This document shows positions 43,656 through 55,264 of a stretch of 64,000 nt of DNA, piece after piece. A program made the position numbers and the translations under genes. The notes under the pieces were generated by a model, which saw only the letters and a list, made by a program, of their open reading frames with translations, searched no databases and was not told where the DNA came from. The stretch is from Knufia peltigerae (taxonomy: Eukaryota > Ascomycota > Eurotiomycetes > Chaetothyriales > Trichomeriaceae), in assembly GCA_030247855.1 (NCBI GenBank), contig JAPDRN010000124.1:31590-95589 (forward strand), read 5' to 3'. The first letter of the stretch is position 1; every line of letters starts with the position of its first letter.

Positions 43656-44875
43656 ATGTCCAAAACAATCGCGGTTCTCGGTGCGACAGGGACACAGGTT
43701 AGTCACTTGTATTGCTCCTACTACTACTACTGTCACGCTGTGCCTACACCTTCATCACCTCTTGTGTATTCTAGAACCCTAATATTATATATCATTCACA
43801 GGGCGGTTCCGTTGTCCGCACCTTTCTCACCCTCCCCGGCTGGAAAGTGCGAGCCATAACGCGCACCCCATCGTCTCTTGCAGCTCAGAACCTTGCCTCG
43901 TCCGGTGCAGAAGTGGTCCGAGCTGACTTGGACGACCCCAAGTCTCTCGACGCCGCGTTTTTCGGAGCACACGCCATCTTCGCCGTCACCGACTTTTGGC
44001 AATTCGCTCAATCTCCCAAGACGCACGAACTCGCCGCCAAAGAGGGCATCACGTGGAACGAGGCCGCCTACCGCCTCGAAGCCCAGCACGGATTCAACAT
44101 CATGGATGCAGCCGCTAGAGCCTGTGCGGGTGTCACGACCGCAGAAGGTGAAGGTGAAGGTGACTGTGTCCTGGAACGACTCGTGTTCAGTTCCTTGAGT
44201 GGGGCCAGACGGGCAAGCAAGGGCAAGTACAGTTGGGTCTACCACTTTGACAGCAAGAGGCGCGTGGTGGACTATCTTGCCGAAAAGGCCTCGGGTAGTG
44301 GTCCCGTGAGTGGTGGTGGTGGTCAGGAAGACCAACGACAACACCAACAAATCTACAAGGCCCTGCTGGACCGTACGAGTTATGTACAGATAGGGTGGTT
44401 CCTGGACAATTGGAGCAAGAATCCGCTCCTCATGCCCAAGAAGGACGAAACGGGAATGTACACTTTCAAATGGATCGGGTCTCCTTCGTCCGCCCCGCAG
44501 CACTTCCTCCCTTTCACCCACCCTCCCACCGACACGGGGGCGTTCGTCGAGGCCCTCGTGCTCAAGGCGCCACCAGGCACGACCATGTTGGGAGTTTCCG
44601 ACCTCATGGGTTACTCCGAGTTCGTGGACAGATGGGCCGCATTCCACGGCGTCGAGGCCCGGCTCGACCACCTGTCCGTCGAGGACCTGGACGCCATGAT
44701 GCCCGGAGGGTTCGGGATCGAGGTGGCGCAGACCTCGGCCTACGTCGCCGAGTTTGGCTGGGACGGCGGCGAGGGCGCCGTCATGCCGGAGAGCGTCGGC
44801 GTCGACCCGGCCCGACTCACGGGCGTGGACGAGTACATCCGCACCGCGGATTGGAAGGTCGTGTTTGAACAGTGA
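43656..44875 (+). CDS. NmrA-like NAD(P)-binding protein
   Basis: Exons 43656-43697 and 43802-44875 give 371 residues. The dinucleotide-binding motif TIAVLGATGTQGGSVVRTFL is built across the splice junction. WKVRAITRTP, ADLDDPKSLDAAFFGAHAIFAVTDFW and the downstream LVFSSLSGARRASKGKYSWVYHFDSKRRVVDYL are NmrA-family features. The family is atypical short-chain dehydrogenases that often sense the redox state of NADP and regulate transcription factors. A Gly-rich/Gln insertion (GSGPVSGGGGQEDQRQHQQ) precedes the second half. It is convergent with the palmitoyltransferase gene. Confidence 0.88.
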
Positions 44876-45141
44876 GTTGTTGTTTACCTCACATTACGGA
44901 CCAACTCTCCAAGCACCTAATATAGAGTGACCAATATATCCTACTGAACTTACCCACCTGGGCAACAAGACGACAATGAGATACTTTACTAAAAAGAAAT
45001 CGCCTCAAATCTGTTCGTTCGTAGGGACACTACTGCACCTTTGAGAGAAGTACACCGACCAGATTGACAAGTCATTATTGGAATTAATATAAGAATGATC
45101 TGGTCTTCAAGTTTCAAGCCTGCATGCCTCGACCATCACAA

Positions 45142-46671
45142 TCATGTTGTTGACAATCGCCGTTTCTTCCTCTTATGTCTCTTGACGTGTCTGCTTTCGG
45201 CCTTTTCGTTTTCGCCTTCTGAGGTTGAAAAGGGACCCTCCACGTCACGCGAATCTTGTGGCGATGAATCAAGTATCCGTGCCTGGCTCTTGAGACTCTC
45301 CACGACCTTTCCCATTTTATACATGCCGGTCGGGTCACTGTGGTCGACCAGCGGCGAGAGACGGGCCGGAAATAACCAGTCAAACACACTGTAACCCATG
45401 ACCTCCTTGAAGTTGCCATACGGGCCGATGTCGAACGGGTTCCCACCAGGCAAAGTCTCCAAGATGGCGAATGTCCTTGTCTCGGGGACGGCCGTCGGAC
45501 TCGATGACACTGAGCCACCACCTGCCCGCGGTTGTTCCTCTGTCGTAGGGTTCGAATTTGGTGACCGATCTGAAACCTGTGGATGGTGGTACGCCGCCTG
45601 TGGCGCACCGGGCAGCGTGTCACGACGTGCCATCTCGCGCTCGGTCTCGCCCAACGTCGCGCCACTCTGCTCGAGTATCTCGAACTGTTCACTCGCAGGG
45701 CGAGGGTATGAGATCAACCTGAGATCGTCACGTCCGGACGCGTGGTAGCGTTCCACCACGTGCCGCGGCACATGCACGGCCAGGTACCACACCTTGGTCT
45801 TGCGGGTGAAATTCTCAATCGTGCTGCTGTTCAAAAAGGCAAATTGGAGACTGCTTCCGCACATGCCGGCGCTGAAGACGAAGAACAACGCGGCAAAAAT
45901 CAGTGCCAGGACCCAGTGGACGTTGAAGAACCCCCCAGGCTGACGGGACCTCCGCTGGGCGAAAAAATAGCTCACAAAGATCAACGTGTGGAGACAGAAC
46001 AGGGCCGCCCAAAAGGTGAATTGGATGAAGAATTTGAAACTCGTCTCGGACACTATACCGCCGACCCACGGACAGAAATGGTCCATCTTGAGGACGCAAC
46101 GGCCGAGTTCGCTGCAGTGGTGTGCCCGGTCGGGCTTGTAGTTGTAGCACGTCGAGCAAAACGGCGGGCGGCCGTCCCATCCGCAGACGAAGACGTCCTT
46201 GTGCCAGAAATTCTGGGCCGCGTGGCCGCCCGAGTCACGCTTGTGTCTGAACCTTCGAGGTGTGTAGCCTTCTTTTCCGTCAGGGTCGACCGCTTCCTCT
46301 TTGTGACTTCTCTGGCTCTCCCGGTGCGCCCGTTCTCTCTCGACAAAGTACTGCGCTCCGCGTGGGACGAGACCAGCGTTGAAAGTGATTGTCTGTATCA
46401 ACCGGGCGAAACATATCAGGGTGATTAGGAGAAGGAGATAATATATGGTGAGGATGGCGACGGCCGCGCCGGTTTGTTTATGGGTGAATGATGGTGATGA
46501 CGACGACCGAGTTCCGGGACGCGAGAGTAAATAGTCGACGCATATCTTCTCGGTGACGACGTAGGAGGAGTAACCGATGATGCCGAGGAGAAGAATGGGT
46601 ACGATCCGAGCCGTGATGATGTTGCCTCGCTTGTTGTTCTCGCCAGGTCGCATCCCGTTGATCTTCTTCAT
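45142..46671 (-). CDS. DHHC-family palmitoyltransferase (PFA5-like, with DHFC)
   Basis: A single-exon 509-residue membrane protein. Transmembrane segments are seen at about 23-43, 66-90, 220-245 and 255-280. The cysteine-rich domain between them reads FCSTCYNYKPDRAHHCSELGRCVLKMDHFCPWVGG. The second His of the usual DHHC tetrad is Phe (DHFC), while the zinc-binding Cys and His before it are kept. KMDHFCPWVGG followed by ETSFKFFIQF matches my memory of filamentous-fungal PFA5, in which this may be normal. The cytosolic C-terminal tail (from about 310) is disordered, ending in basic KRHKRKKRR. It would S-acylate cytosolic or membrane proteins. Confidence 0.85.
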   Translation of the reverse strand: MKKINGMRPGENNKRGNIITARIVPILLLGIIGYSSYVVTEKICVDYLLSRPGTRSSSSPSFTHKQTGAAVAILTIYYLLLLITLICFARLIQTITFNAGLVPRGAQYFVERERAHRESQRSHKEEAVDPDGKEGYTPRRFRHKRDSGGHAAQNFWHKDVFVCGWDGRPPFCSTCYNYKPDRAHHCSELGRCVLKMDHFCPWVGGIVSETSFKFFIQFTFWAALFCLHTLIFVSYFFAQRRSRQPGGFFNVHWVLALIFAALFFVFSAGMCGSSLQFAFLNSSTIENFTRKTKVWYLAVHVPRHVVERYHASGRDDLRLISYPRPASEQFEILEQSGATLGETEREMARRDTLPGAPQAAYHHPQVSDRSPNSNPTTEEQPRAGGGSVSSSPTAVPETRTFAILETLPGGNPFDIGPYGNFKEVMGYSVFDWLFPARLSPLVDHSDPTGMYKMGKVVESLKSQARILDSSPQDSRDVEGPFSTSEGENEKAESRHVKRHKRKKRRLSTT

Positions 46672-47351
46672 GGCGTGGGTGAGGTGAAGCCAGACGGCTT
46701 CATGGGGGCTAGCAGTGGATTGTAAACATAGTGGAAGTAGAGATTCAGTCTAACAGTGACGCCGCCATGGGACAGCGAGCACACTTTTGTGCACCGAGAG
46801 GAAGTATTTAGTAGATAGTCGGCATGGGCCTGAGGTTGCGGACTTTGAAAGTTGGCATCGAGTACACACGAGTAACTCCGTACGGGATTGGGGGGCGTCG
46901 TCATGGGGAATTCCATGAGACGAGGCTGGACAAGGCTGTGAGCGAACTGGGGCGGACCATGTGACTACGGGGCAATAACAGACCACAGACGCAATTACGG
47001 GAAAGCATACGTTATATGTCGCGCACGTTCTGGCGTTGCATCGAATTGCTGAACACTCACACCTCTCTCCGCCTATCCTTTCGACACGAGCAAGATCATG
47101 GAACTCTGTCTACTTCCAGACACCTGCCCTTGTGAGACTTGGGTGGAAAAGCGACCATACAACTCTTTTTTTTTTTGATTTGTGACCCCCTATTTGGACC
47201 GTTAAGGCAGACCGACTCGACAATCCTACAGACCACCTCGTGCTATTGTTTTAGATCCACCCCCAAGAGATGCCTGGAGATCGCATTTCACCTTCACCCT
47301 ACGGGAAAAACGGAGGTGGCTTCTCTTGAAGGGACGATCGGTCCTCTAAGA
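46672..47351. other. Intergenic region
   Basis: 0.68 kb with no supported gene. It holds ACTCCGTAC at 46875-46883 and a T10 tract near 47167. Confidence 0.45.
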
Positions 47352-47711
47352 TCAATCCATCAGTTCTCCCCCTTCCAGGAACCCCTTCCGAAAGCGACAT
47401 CCTTCACCGAGTCGCTCAAAGTAATTGATGACGACTTCCTTCTGCCATGTCGGCCTCGACTTCTCCCACAGAGTTGCGTAGTAAGGCTTGGTGAGTTGCT
47501 TCGTCTCAAACCATTCTCTATCAGCATTCCATATTTCAACTAGTCGAAAGTGGCTTGGGTCTTCCGGGTCCTGGAATATGTCGAAGAGAAGACATTCCGG
47601 CTCGTTGCCACATGCTTCCCATACCGGACGATGGGCGGCCTTCCATTCTTCGATCCGGTCGAGATGGACATGGAAGTCGACAAAGAGAGTGAGTTGCTTT
47701 TTGTTGGTCAT
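47352..47711 (-). CDS. Small antibiotic-biosynthesis-monooxygenase (ABM)-like protein
   Basis: I prefer the start MTNKKQLTLFVDFHVHLDRIEEW at 47711 (119 residues) because it sits just before the first beta strand. The frame is open to an ATG at 47735, adding eight residues. The pattern of a strand, a long helix (EEWKAAHRPVWEACGNEPECLLFDIFQDPEDPSHFRLVEIW) and a NADREWFETKQLTKPYYATLW block is the dimeric alpha/beta-barrel (ABM) fold. Members act as cofactor-free oxygenases, isomerases or heme-degrading enzymes; the role here is unknown. Confidence 0.72.
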   Translation of the reverse strand: MTNKKQLTLFVDFHVHLDRIEEWKAAHRPVWEACGNEPECLLFDIFQDPEDPSHFRLVEIWNADREWFETKQLTKPYYATLWEKSRPTWQKEVVINYFERLGEGCRFRKGFLEGGELMD

Positions 47712-47735
47712 TATCAACCAGGTGTTTTGGCCCAA

Positions 47736-49130
47736 CTTGTTTCATGCAGTGTCCTTGATGGAAGATCCGAGGCGTACACCCGAGGTCATCGATTTGTCTT
47801 GGTCGAGAGTCCGTGAGTGTCAAACTTCAAGAAATAGAGTCTCAGCGATGTCCGTTGATTTATGGAATTGATTCTTTCGTACCACCAGCCTCACATTTCA
47901 GAGAGAACAGCAGATGTCAACTCGAATTATCTGATGACAAATCAAAACGATCGGCGTTTCGAGATCCGGAGCTTATGGAGTTCACGTTATTGATGCCACC
48001 CACAAAACCAAGACTCGTCATAAAGGAGAGGCAGCGTACGAAGAGCGCCATGTCCCAGTACAAGAAAAACTCGAGTGTCAATATATCATTCAGTGCAAGA
48101 TGCCGACCTTCTTTCTTACTGCTAATATTTACGTCCCAGACTCATAAACGCATTTGGGTGCTGACTCTGTAAATATTGAGAACATCTTATCCCCAGGGTA
48201 GTTGGTTTCGTCCTGCCCTGCGTATCTTCACCGAAGTCTTGAATCAGCGACACGGCATTTTGCCTCTGTGGTTTGGTCTGTGGCCGCCGTCGCTACTACC
48301 AAACGGAGATGTGATGCATCGTCCAAAGTTGGGCTACCATTTGGCTTGCATTCTGACAAGTCTGCAATATTGGGAGGTATCCGAGGCTGGGGATCTCATG
48401 CGGCCGGTCTTGATCGATACTCGTCAGGGATGCCTGATCTTTCTTTGGTCCGGGTTTGGCAAGCCATAGCATCCATCTCCTCGCCGAAATCTGCCATATT
48501 TGCGAAAGCCATCGGTTCATTTACGAATTGTTCTTTGCTACCACTTGCGAGGGAAAGTGTCCAGCGGCCAATGAATTGACTCGACTTCCTTCCAATGAGG
48601 ACATGCTACGAGATCGTATGCTACGCGCAGTCAAATAGGCCCGGCGCAGTTAATTAATGGGATCATTTCGACACGTCTCAAGCGAAATCCACACAATTTG
48701 GAATGCGAGGGTCTTCGCGCGGCCTTCACATAGTAGGCATGCTTCTGGGGACAATCTGACATCGGAGACTCCATTTCAGCCTCACGACCAGTGCTACGCC
48801 TTACGTGTACTGCTTTCATTCGACCACGACATTCTACGATAGACTTCTCAAGACCTTTTCCCGCTCGCTTGCGGTAAAACTCCTGCAGGCGACGAACTGA
48901 TCCCATCGCTAAGCGCCACGCTACGAGACATTTGGTGTGTGGGGGCAGAAGTTGCCCGTCTGATATGAGCATTCCAACAGCCTAATAAAGAGCACTGATG
49001 CCTTGACGCACAGCCGTGCCGCTCTGGATCATTTCTATACCCATCTAGGAGCATTCATCTGCCATCCCTCACTTTCGAAAGGTTATCTCAACATTGGGCT
49101 AGGCATTCCCGCCTCGAGATCAGCGACGAG
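47736..49130. other. Intergenic region
   Basis: 1.4 kb. Several open frames exist on both strands, but none has recognisable domains, splice-coherent extension or consistent coding character. Confidence 0.45.
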
Positions 49131-50986
49131 ATGGCCCTTCTTTCTGACATACAAACTGCCATCTCGGGCACAATTGCAGTTTACAAATTCATTCTAAGTT
49201 ATCGCATCGCAGATAAGGAAATTCAAGACCTCAGCTCGGATGTACTAGCTCTTCTGGCTGTCCTTGATTCTCTTGCAAGTGTTTGCGAAATTACACATAA
49301 CAGCACTAGCCTCGATGCTTTAAAAATTGCCTCCGATAGCTGTTTAAAGTGTCTCGATACCCTTCTGGACCAGCTCCCAGATTCAGTGAAGCAGAGAATT
49401 GGTCAAATGAAGTCGGACGCTTCGGTATTTCAGAAGATCAAATTTGCTGGATTCCAGAAAAAGGGATTGGAGGAATTTAGGAGATCGTTGCTCGAATGTA
49501 AGGCTACCTTGAATATTGCCTTAAGCAAGACACAATTGTGAGCAATGATCCTCATATGCCGGCCTCACTTGCTGAAATTTAAGATGAGACATGAAACTTC
49601 AAATCGACTTAAACGAATCCAGGACTCTCTGGAACTAAACAGTGCCGAAATCAGTGCCGAAATCAGAAAATCCCAAGACAACATCCGGCAGGACATCCAA
49701 AGGCTTGAAGAGACCATCAAGTTCCAAGGCGCAGAGTCGGATGTTTCGGACAAGGCCGTGCATAGGTAGGGGATCACGAAGGACATGCTGAACGTGCTAA
49801 CCCGAAAGGCAGCGATAGTGACCGTACTGACAGCGGTGCGATGAAGACCTTCCATCTCAGAAGGAGGGATAGGCTCCATGGATTCATGTCATCAACACCG
49901 GCTGTCAACGACAATTCATTGGATGGTGAAAACCTCTCCAGGGAGGTGAAACTCCCATCGATGAAATTTGTCTGGACGGTGGACGTCCTTGTCCCGAATG
50001 GGCGACGGTCTAGAGATGTCAGCGCCGGCGTCGATCCCGATTTGAAGTTTAGTTGGACAGACAACTCTTTCGTCTTTTCGAAGTTGAAAGCTTCGGACCA
50101 GATAAAGCGGATCCAGGACGTTGAGGACGACTCCTTCTACAAAGGGAAGAGCCAGAGCATGTTCAAGCTGCGGTATAAAAAAAACTACTACGAGCCCGAG
50201 GGCGTGGTCCGCCTTTGGATATCACGTCACAGACACTTCGACCGCGTTCCCATCGACTTCTTGGTCTTCGATTCTCTAGCACCACCTGGCGAGGTCGGGC
50301 TCGTCATCTGTTCCGACCAACTGCGGCTGACGAGCGATGCACAGCAAAGTGGGCCGGCGACCAAGACCTCCTCCAGCTACAACTTGAACTCCCCTGGGGA
50401 GTCTGCCCAGGCTCGACCATCGAACACTAGACGACCTTCGGGGAATCTTCCTGGCACGCCTTCTACCACGTCTGCCAGTAATCAGCATCAGCCACCAGTC
50501 GCTCAAAGCCAATCATACGCCAGAGACTCTCGAAGCGCACCCAGCACGTCGACTCGTCCTCAAAATCAACAGTCTGATGCTCAAAGGTACTCTTCTGCCG
50601 GCTCTCGAAGAGACCTTCCCACCACACCGACTCGTACCCAAAATCAGCAGGCTGATCCTCAAAGACACCCTGCCGACTCCGCCGCCTCTCGACGTAGCAT
50701 TCCCACCACATCGACTCGTCCTCAAAATCGGCAGCCTGATCCTCAAAGACAACCTGACAGATTTCGAAGCAACGTCCCCAGTGCGTCGTCGACTCCAAGG
50801 CAAAACCGGCAACCGGAGAAGCAGAAACACCCTGTCAGAGGTGGATATCGAGACAACCATTCCAGCTCGTCTACCGATAGCGAGTCTCAATCGACAGACT
50901 CTGAAGAACGCTCGGATAGTCGCCGAGCGTCTCGGAGACCTTCCACCACCCATTCGCAGCGGCAAAAGGACAAACGATACAGATAG
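49131..50986 (+). CDS. Helo-like N-terminal domain protein with a repetitive disordered C-terminus
   Basis: Exons 49131-49537, 49589-49765 and 49813-50986 give 585 residues with matching phases. The first ~135 residues, from LLSDIQTAISGTIAVYKFILSYRIADKEIQDLSSDVLALL to LECKATLNIALSK, fit the fungal N-terminal (Helo-like) domain found at the front of many NLR-type and ankyrin proteins. A coiled coil follows (LKRIQDSLELNSAEISAEIRKSQDNIRQDIQRLEETIK). A folded-looking segment (about 200-330: FVWTVDVLVPNGRRSRD..., FKLRYKKNYYEPEGVVRLWISRHRHFDRVPIDFLV) comes next. The Ser/Arg/Gln-rich tail has imperfect repeats of about 25-30 residues around TRPQNQQ/TRTQNQQ/TRPQNRQ. No NACHT or NB-ARC domain follows. 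A role in non-self response is conceivable but not shown. Confidence 0.75.
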
Positions 50987-51969
50987 TGTCTTGAAGGGTT
51001 CCCTTCCTGGCAGCCGGTGTGCGCGTCGATTGTCGGGCTGTAGAGCTTTGAGGAGACCAGGGAAATCGTGCGGAGCAAGATCTTTAGGTAGACTCCTGGC
51101 TCCCCTTGGGTTTGATTGATCAGACGGAAGTAATGTATGTAATGTTGTAAAATTTGACGTATACAATGAATTATATCTACGACAACTTTATTGCTTCACG
51201 ATCTTGATTTCCCACCCCTTACTGACTTCTCTGGTTCTTCATATCCGTGTCACTTGCGAATACACAGCGCCGGATTTAACTAGCCAAAGAGAGTGAAAAG
51301 TTCAATGGACCATTTAGGCAAATGCTTATTTTAAGGAAAGAATGTTTGATCATTCATATAGTAACGACAGTAGCTAAGAAGTAAGCAACCAAAAGAAATG
51401 GGTTTCGTCAAGCCACAGGGGAGCTACATGGCCCTGCCCACATCACAGAGACTTGACTGGATAATAAGCTTGACTTCTGGTCCCCAGGCTCGTGCTCAAG
51501 TGAGAACCTTCAACAATAGTGATTCGGAAGTGTTGTAGTGTGGGCCAAGTGGACCCGACTGAGATGCTCTGGCAGCAAGAGAGTGATTGACAAAGAAAGA
51601 AAACGACGGTGGTTCGTTCTGTTGGCCTGAAAAGAGAGCGTGTGAGGTTCGACTGGAACGAAGACTGCCGCAGTGCTGTTGGTCCTAAGCAATTTGGTAA
51701 CGACTGGGACGTCCTGAAGAATCGTTGCGTGCCGTAATGTCGCCGACTTGCTCGTCGTGGTGGTGATGATGACGACGACGCATACCGTGGCTTCGACGAG
51801 TTAGAAATTGTGAAAGAACGATGTCGATGGACAGCGAAAGATAGACAAGTAACAATGACCGGACATTCTCGGTGGTAGAAATCCTGGAATGAGAGCGTTA
51901 GTGTTTTTGGCATGTTGGGAAACAACTCTGTAGTCGGAACATCCCAAATGCCACCGAGTCACTGGCTTT
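50987..51969. other. Intergenic region between convergent genes
   Basis: About 1 kb. The long minus-strand frame at 51443-51925 is Ser/Arg-rich without a domain and is not accepted. No other feature is seen. Confidence 0.45.
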
Positions 51970-52374
51970 TCAGGATCGCCTGGTGGTACAATGCTTGCAC
52001 TTGGTGTGAGAGCAGTCCAGGCATCTTTGCGGACTCAAGTCTGGGTTGTTGAGGTAATCGCACTCGTGACATTTCCACCAGCCTCTCATGGATGGACGAG
52101 TTCCGAGTCTCAGTTGTTTTCTGTTTATCGATGCCGACGTCGATGCTGATGGAGTTGGAAGACTGATTGGTTTCGGGCCAGTACTGACGGTGGACCGGAT
52201 CTTTCTCAAGTGGTTGCGGTGGGACCTGCGCGACGATGTCAACATCGGTGGTATGTCGTCGTCGGTTTTGCAATCGTCACAGTAGTAATGACCACAGCCC
52301 GTGCATTGATTTGCATTGGCGAGTTTCATCGGGCCGTTCTCGCACTTGTGGCATTGCCATAGGACTGGGGCCAT
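51970..52374 (-). CDS. Small protein with two Cys-rich zinc-binding modules
   Basis: 134 residues from MAPVLWQCHKCENGPM; the frame extends 7 codons further, but this ATG sits directly before the first module. Module 1 is WQCHKCENGPMKLANANQCTGCGHYYCDDC (CxxC...CxxC...CxxC). Module 2 is WWKCHECDYLNNPDLSPQRCLDCSHTKCKHC with the same spacing style. A disordered Ser/Thr/Pro linker separates them. The W-x-C-xx-C...C-xx-C pattern recalls zinc-ribbon or RanBP2-type fingers. Small proteins like this are widespread and uncharacterised in filamentous fungi. RNA, ubiquitin or protein binding are all possible. Confidence 0.72.
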   Translation of the reverse strand: MAPVLWQCHKCENGPMKLANANQCTGCGHYYCDDCKTDDDIPPMLTSSRRSHRNHLRKIRSTVSTGPKPISLPTPSASTSASINRKQLRLGTRPSMRGWWKCHECDYLNNPDLSPQRCLDCSHTKCKHCTTRRS

Positions 52375-55264
52375 TGTGGAGAGAAAAAAGAACACGTTCT
52401 TGCGAGGAATGTAATGACTGCTTTGATATTGGTGCTTGCCAACGCTCAGAGTCCACGGTGATGCTCAAGGAAACTCAACACCGACAAAGGAAGAAGGATA
52501 AGATGTGAAAGCTAAGAAAAGACTGTGTAAATTGATCAGAGTGTTTTTGTAGAGATCGAAAAATGAAATGCTGAACGATGGCATTGCTTCCTGTCGCTCA
52601 TGGTATGGATTATATAGTGGAATTGATCTGTGGTACTGGAGTCCTGGCAGTCCACAAGTCCTACCTGCGTCGTCATGTCAAGCAGCCAAGTAGCTCTGAA
52701 CTCACCGAAGCGAGAACAGGTCATTTTGATGCGAACAATAGGAGAAGAGACAACCCAAAAAGTACACTGCCATGATAGTGAGTGAAGCATGGTAATTTCA
52801 ACACAATTGCCCCGTTTCAAGCAGGATGCAAGGTGAAATTGAAGCTGGTGCCATATGGATCACCAATGGCAGCGTTGACGTGGTCCAAATGTGCAAGGTT
52901 GTAGGGACCATTGTCTCGATGCGTACGGAAGCTCCATAAAAACTTGCCCCAGAATGATGTTGCAGCCATTGCTCTGGGGGAACACTGTGACTGCGAGTAA
53001 AAATTCCAGATCTGAGGCGAGACGAGGCTGAGTTGTTGACCAATCGATTGGCTGCAAGATGATATTCTTAGAGAGAGCCTTGCAGTAGATTTTCGGTACT
53101 GTCCACTCAGCCATGACTGAGAATGTTGATGCAGGGTGGCTGTGATTGAAGGTAACTCCGGCCAGGTGAGATCCTCTGGCTTCTGGGACGAGGCCTCAGA
53201 TGCAAGGAGATTCTGTCTGCGAATAGAAGTTAGCATTCGGGTGTGAAGCCCACGTGAATATGATGCACGACATTGCTACCTCGCAGACACAGGGCTGAAA
53301 ACTGCACAGCCACGAGGGCGCCCTGTGTCAGAACTTGAGAGACATTCGTGTGCTGGTGGACTCGCAGTAAGCCTTGATGGTAATTCCAGGAATGGGCATC
53401 CACAGGCCTCAACAAAGGTGAAATACGCATGGCATTTCCTCCTGAACTTCATGCAAAATATCCGAGCGTCAGGCTGAGTCAACGTGATCCGTCAAGAGTT
53501 AGTAGTCACGCTTCACCTGACGTTGTGAAAAGTGTAGGTAGAATTCGGTACAAACACACAGTAGGACTGGGATGACATCCCTTGAACCCCATTGACATAT
53601 CAACACGGTCAGGTGCCAATGAAGCTGAGAGTTGAGCAGTCAGTACTGGCCTTCATCTATAGTTAGCCATTGACACACTCAAGAGATACAACATCATCTC
53701 GCTTTGGAAGCTCTCCTTGGAACTGAGGCGGGGACCAGCATGTACCTCACACGGGTGTTCACGGCAGTTGGAATTGTGTGTGGACGCCTGTGGGGTAACG
53801 CAGTGCCCGATAGATATGAGGAAGACTTTCCTCAACCGCCATGATCCTGGAGCAGGTGATGATGCAGAGCAAAACAAGGCAAGAAGGCAACCAGGCCGGC
53901 GCCCTTCGGCGAAGATTGCAAAAATGGAATGTTCCCGCGTAGGACAGTCATTCAGACAAGCCTTGACAGACTTCAGTGTTCCAGTGACTATGTCCTTGAA
54001 GAGGCAATGAAGTTGAACAAGACAAATGGAGCTCGGTGGGAATTAGATTGGGCAGCAGTTCTGCGATCGACAAGAACTACTATTTCTCAAACCTCATTTG
54101 GCGATGCAGAGACGGTTGGGCAGGAGAGACAAAGATACCGACCTGCAGTACAGAGGACATCTGTCGCTGTTTGCGAATGAAAAGGCAACCATTCTCTTAG
54201 TCAACTGGCTATTGTGCCCAAGGTGTTTGTGCGAGATTGTCCAGGCTGCAGCGAAGTGGGATGGCGTGTGTAGTTTGGGTATCGATCTGGCTCCACGAAC
54301 TTCTTAGAACATTTCCCGAGACATAAACATTAAGGAACGATCAACGCTGAGAAGTGCAATGTTCATACAAGTACTTATTATGGTCTGTTGCATGCCATGG
54401 TGGCGCTGGAGCGGGTTGAGTTGGGAATGATGCCCAGCGGTACAGAAGTAGAAATGAACAGATGGTTGCCCGAAGCGGGACGGATTCAGGTATTAAATGA
54501 GGGAGTCTTCGTTTACGAGGCAGCTAGGAAAGTCGGCTCCATAGAGAGGAGTATGTTGTGTTGTATGTTTTTATGTGTGTGGACTTTTTGGGTGTATGAT
54601 GAGTAGGTACGGAGTGTACGGAGTAGGTTTTCAAGTAATGCCTACCTGTAGGTACCTGAGGGCCGCTTGGTGGCCACCTAATACAATGCCTAAATTGGTG
54701 CCTCCCCCCTAATTCCTTATTAAGGGGATGACGTCGACTCATCCTCTGTAATTCATGATCCTCACAACTTCCCTATCGCGGCGCTCTCAGTCACTCAGTC
54801 ACTCCCTGCCTCGCTCTTCTACTTTTGTACACTTCTCATTTGTTCGTCTTCTGAGCTGCCTATCTTTGCTACATCAGATCTCCCTACTCAGCCCTGTGCT
54901 ATCGTCGAGTTCGTTGTTTCGCTGGCCATTGCAATTGTGCGCAGCCTCGTTTTCGCTGGCCTGCCGAGAACCCCCCCCTCGCTGACAGTTTTCTGCATCG
55001 TGCCAATCCTTCCACAGGGTACGCCATTAAAACTATTCTATTCCTCTTTTCCAACGCCCTTTGCTTCTCCCGCACTGTTCCTCAAGAGCGTCATGGTGTC
55101 TGCCCTCTTGTGCAGCGGCAGCAAACAGCCCTTTTCTATCCAGTGTTGATCCCTGACCTGACCATCGACCAGAACGCTGTCAGCCACGATTACGAAAACC
55201 TCGGCCTTTCCATGCATCGAAATATAAGCTGATCACGGAGGTGGAAGATTAGAATATAAGTACA
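52375..55264. other. Long intergenic region
   Basis: 2.9 kb. Frames at 52817-53236 (-), 53717-54010 (+) and 54098-54307 (+) lack domains or extendable exons. TACGGAGT and TACGGAGTA occur at 54608-54615 and 54617-54625. The last 500 bp is strongly C/T-rich and looks like a long 5' leader of the DUF8035-type gene. Confidence 0.45.

Noticed and set aside
52817..53236. 139-codon minus-strand frame
   Set aside because: The end (AHLDHVNAAIGDPYGTSFNF) looks protein-like, but no upstream exon, start context or family could be found.
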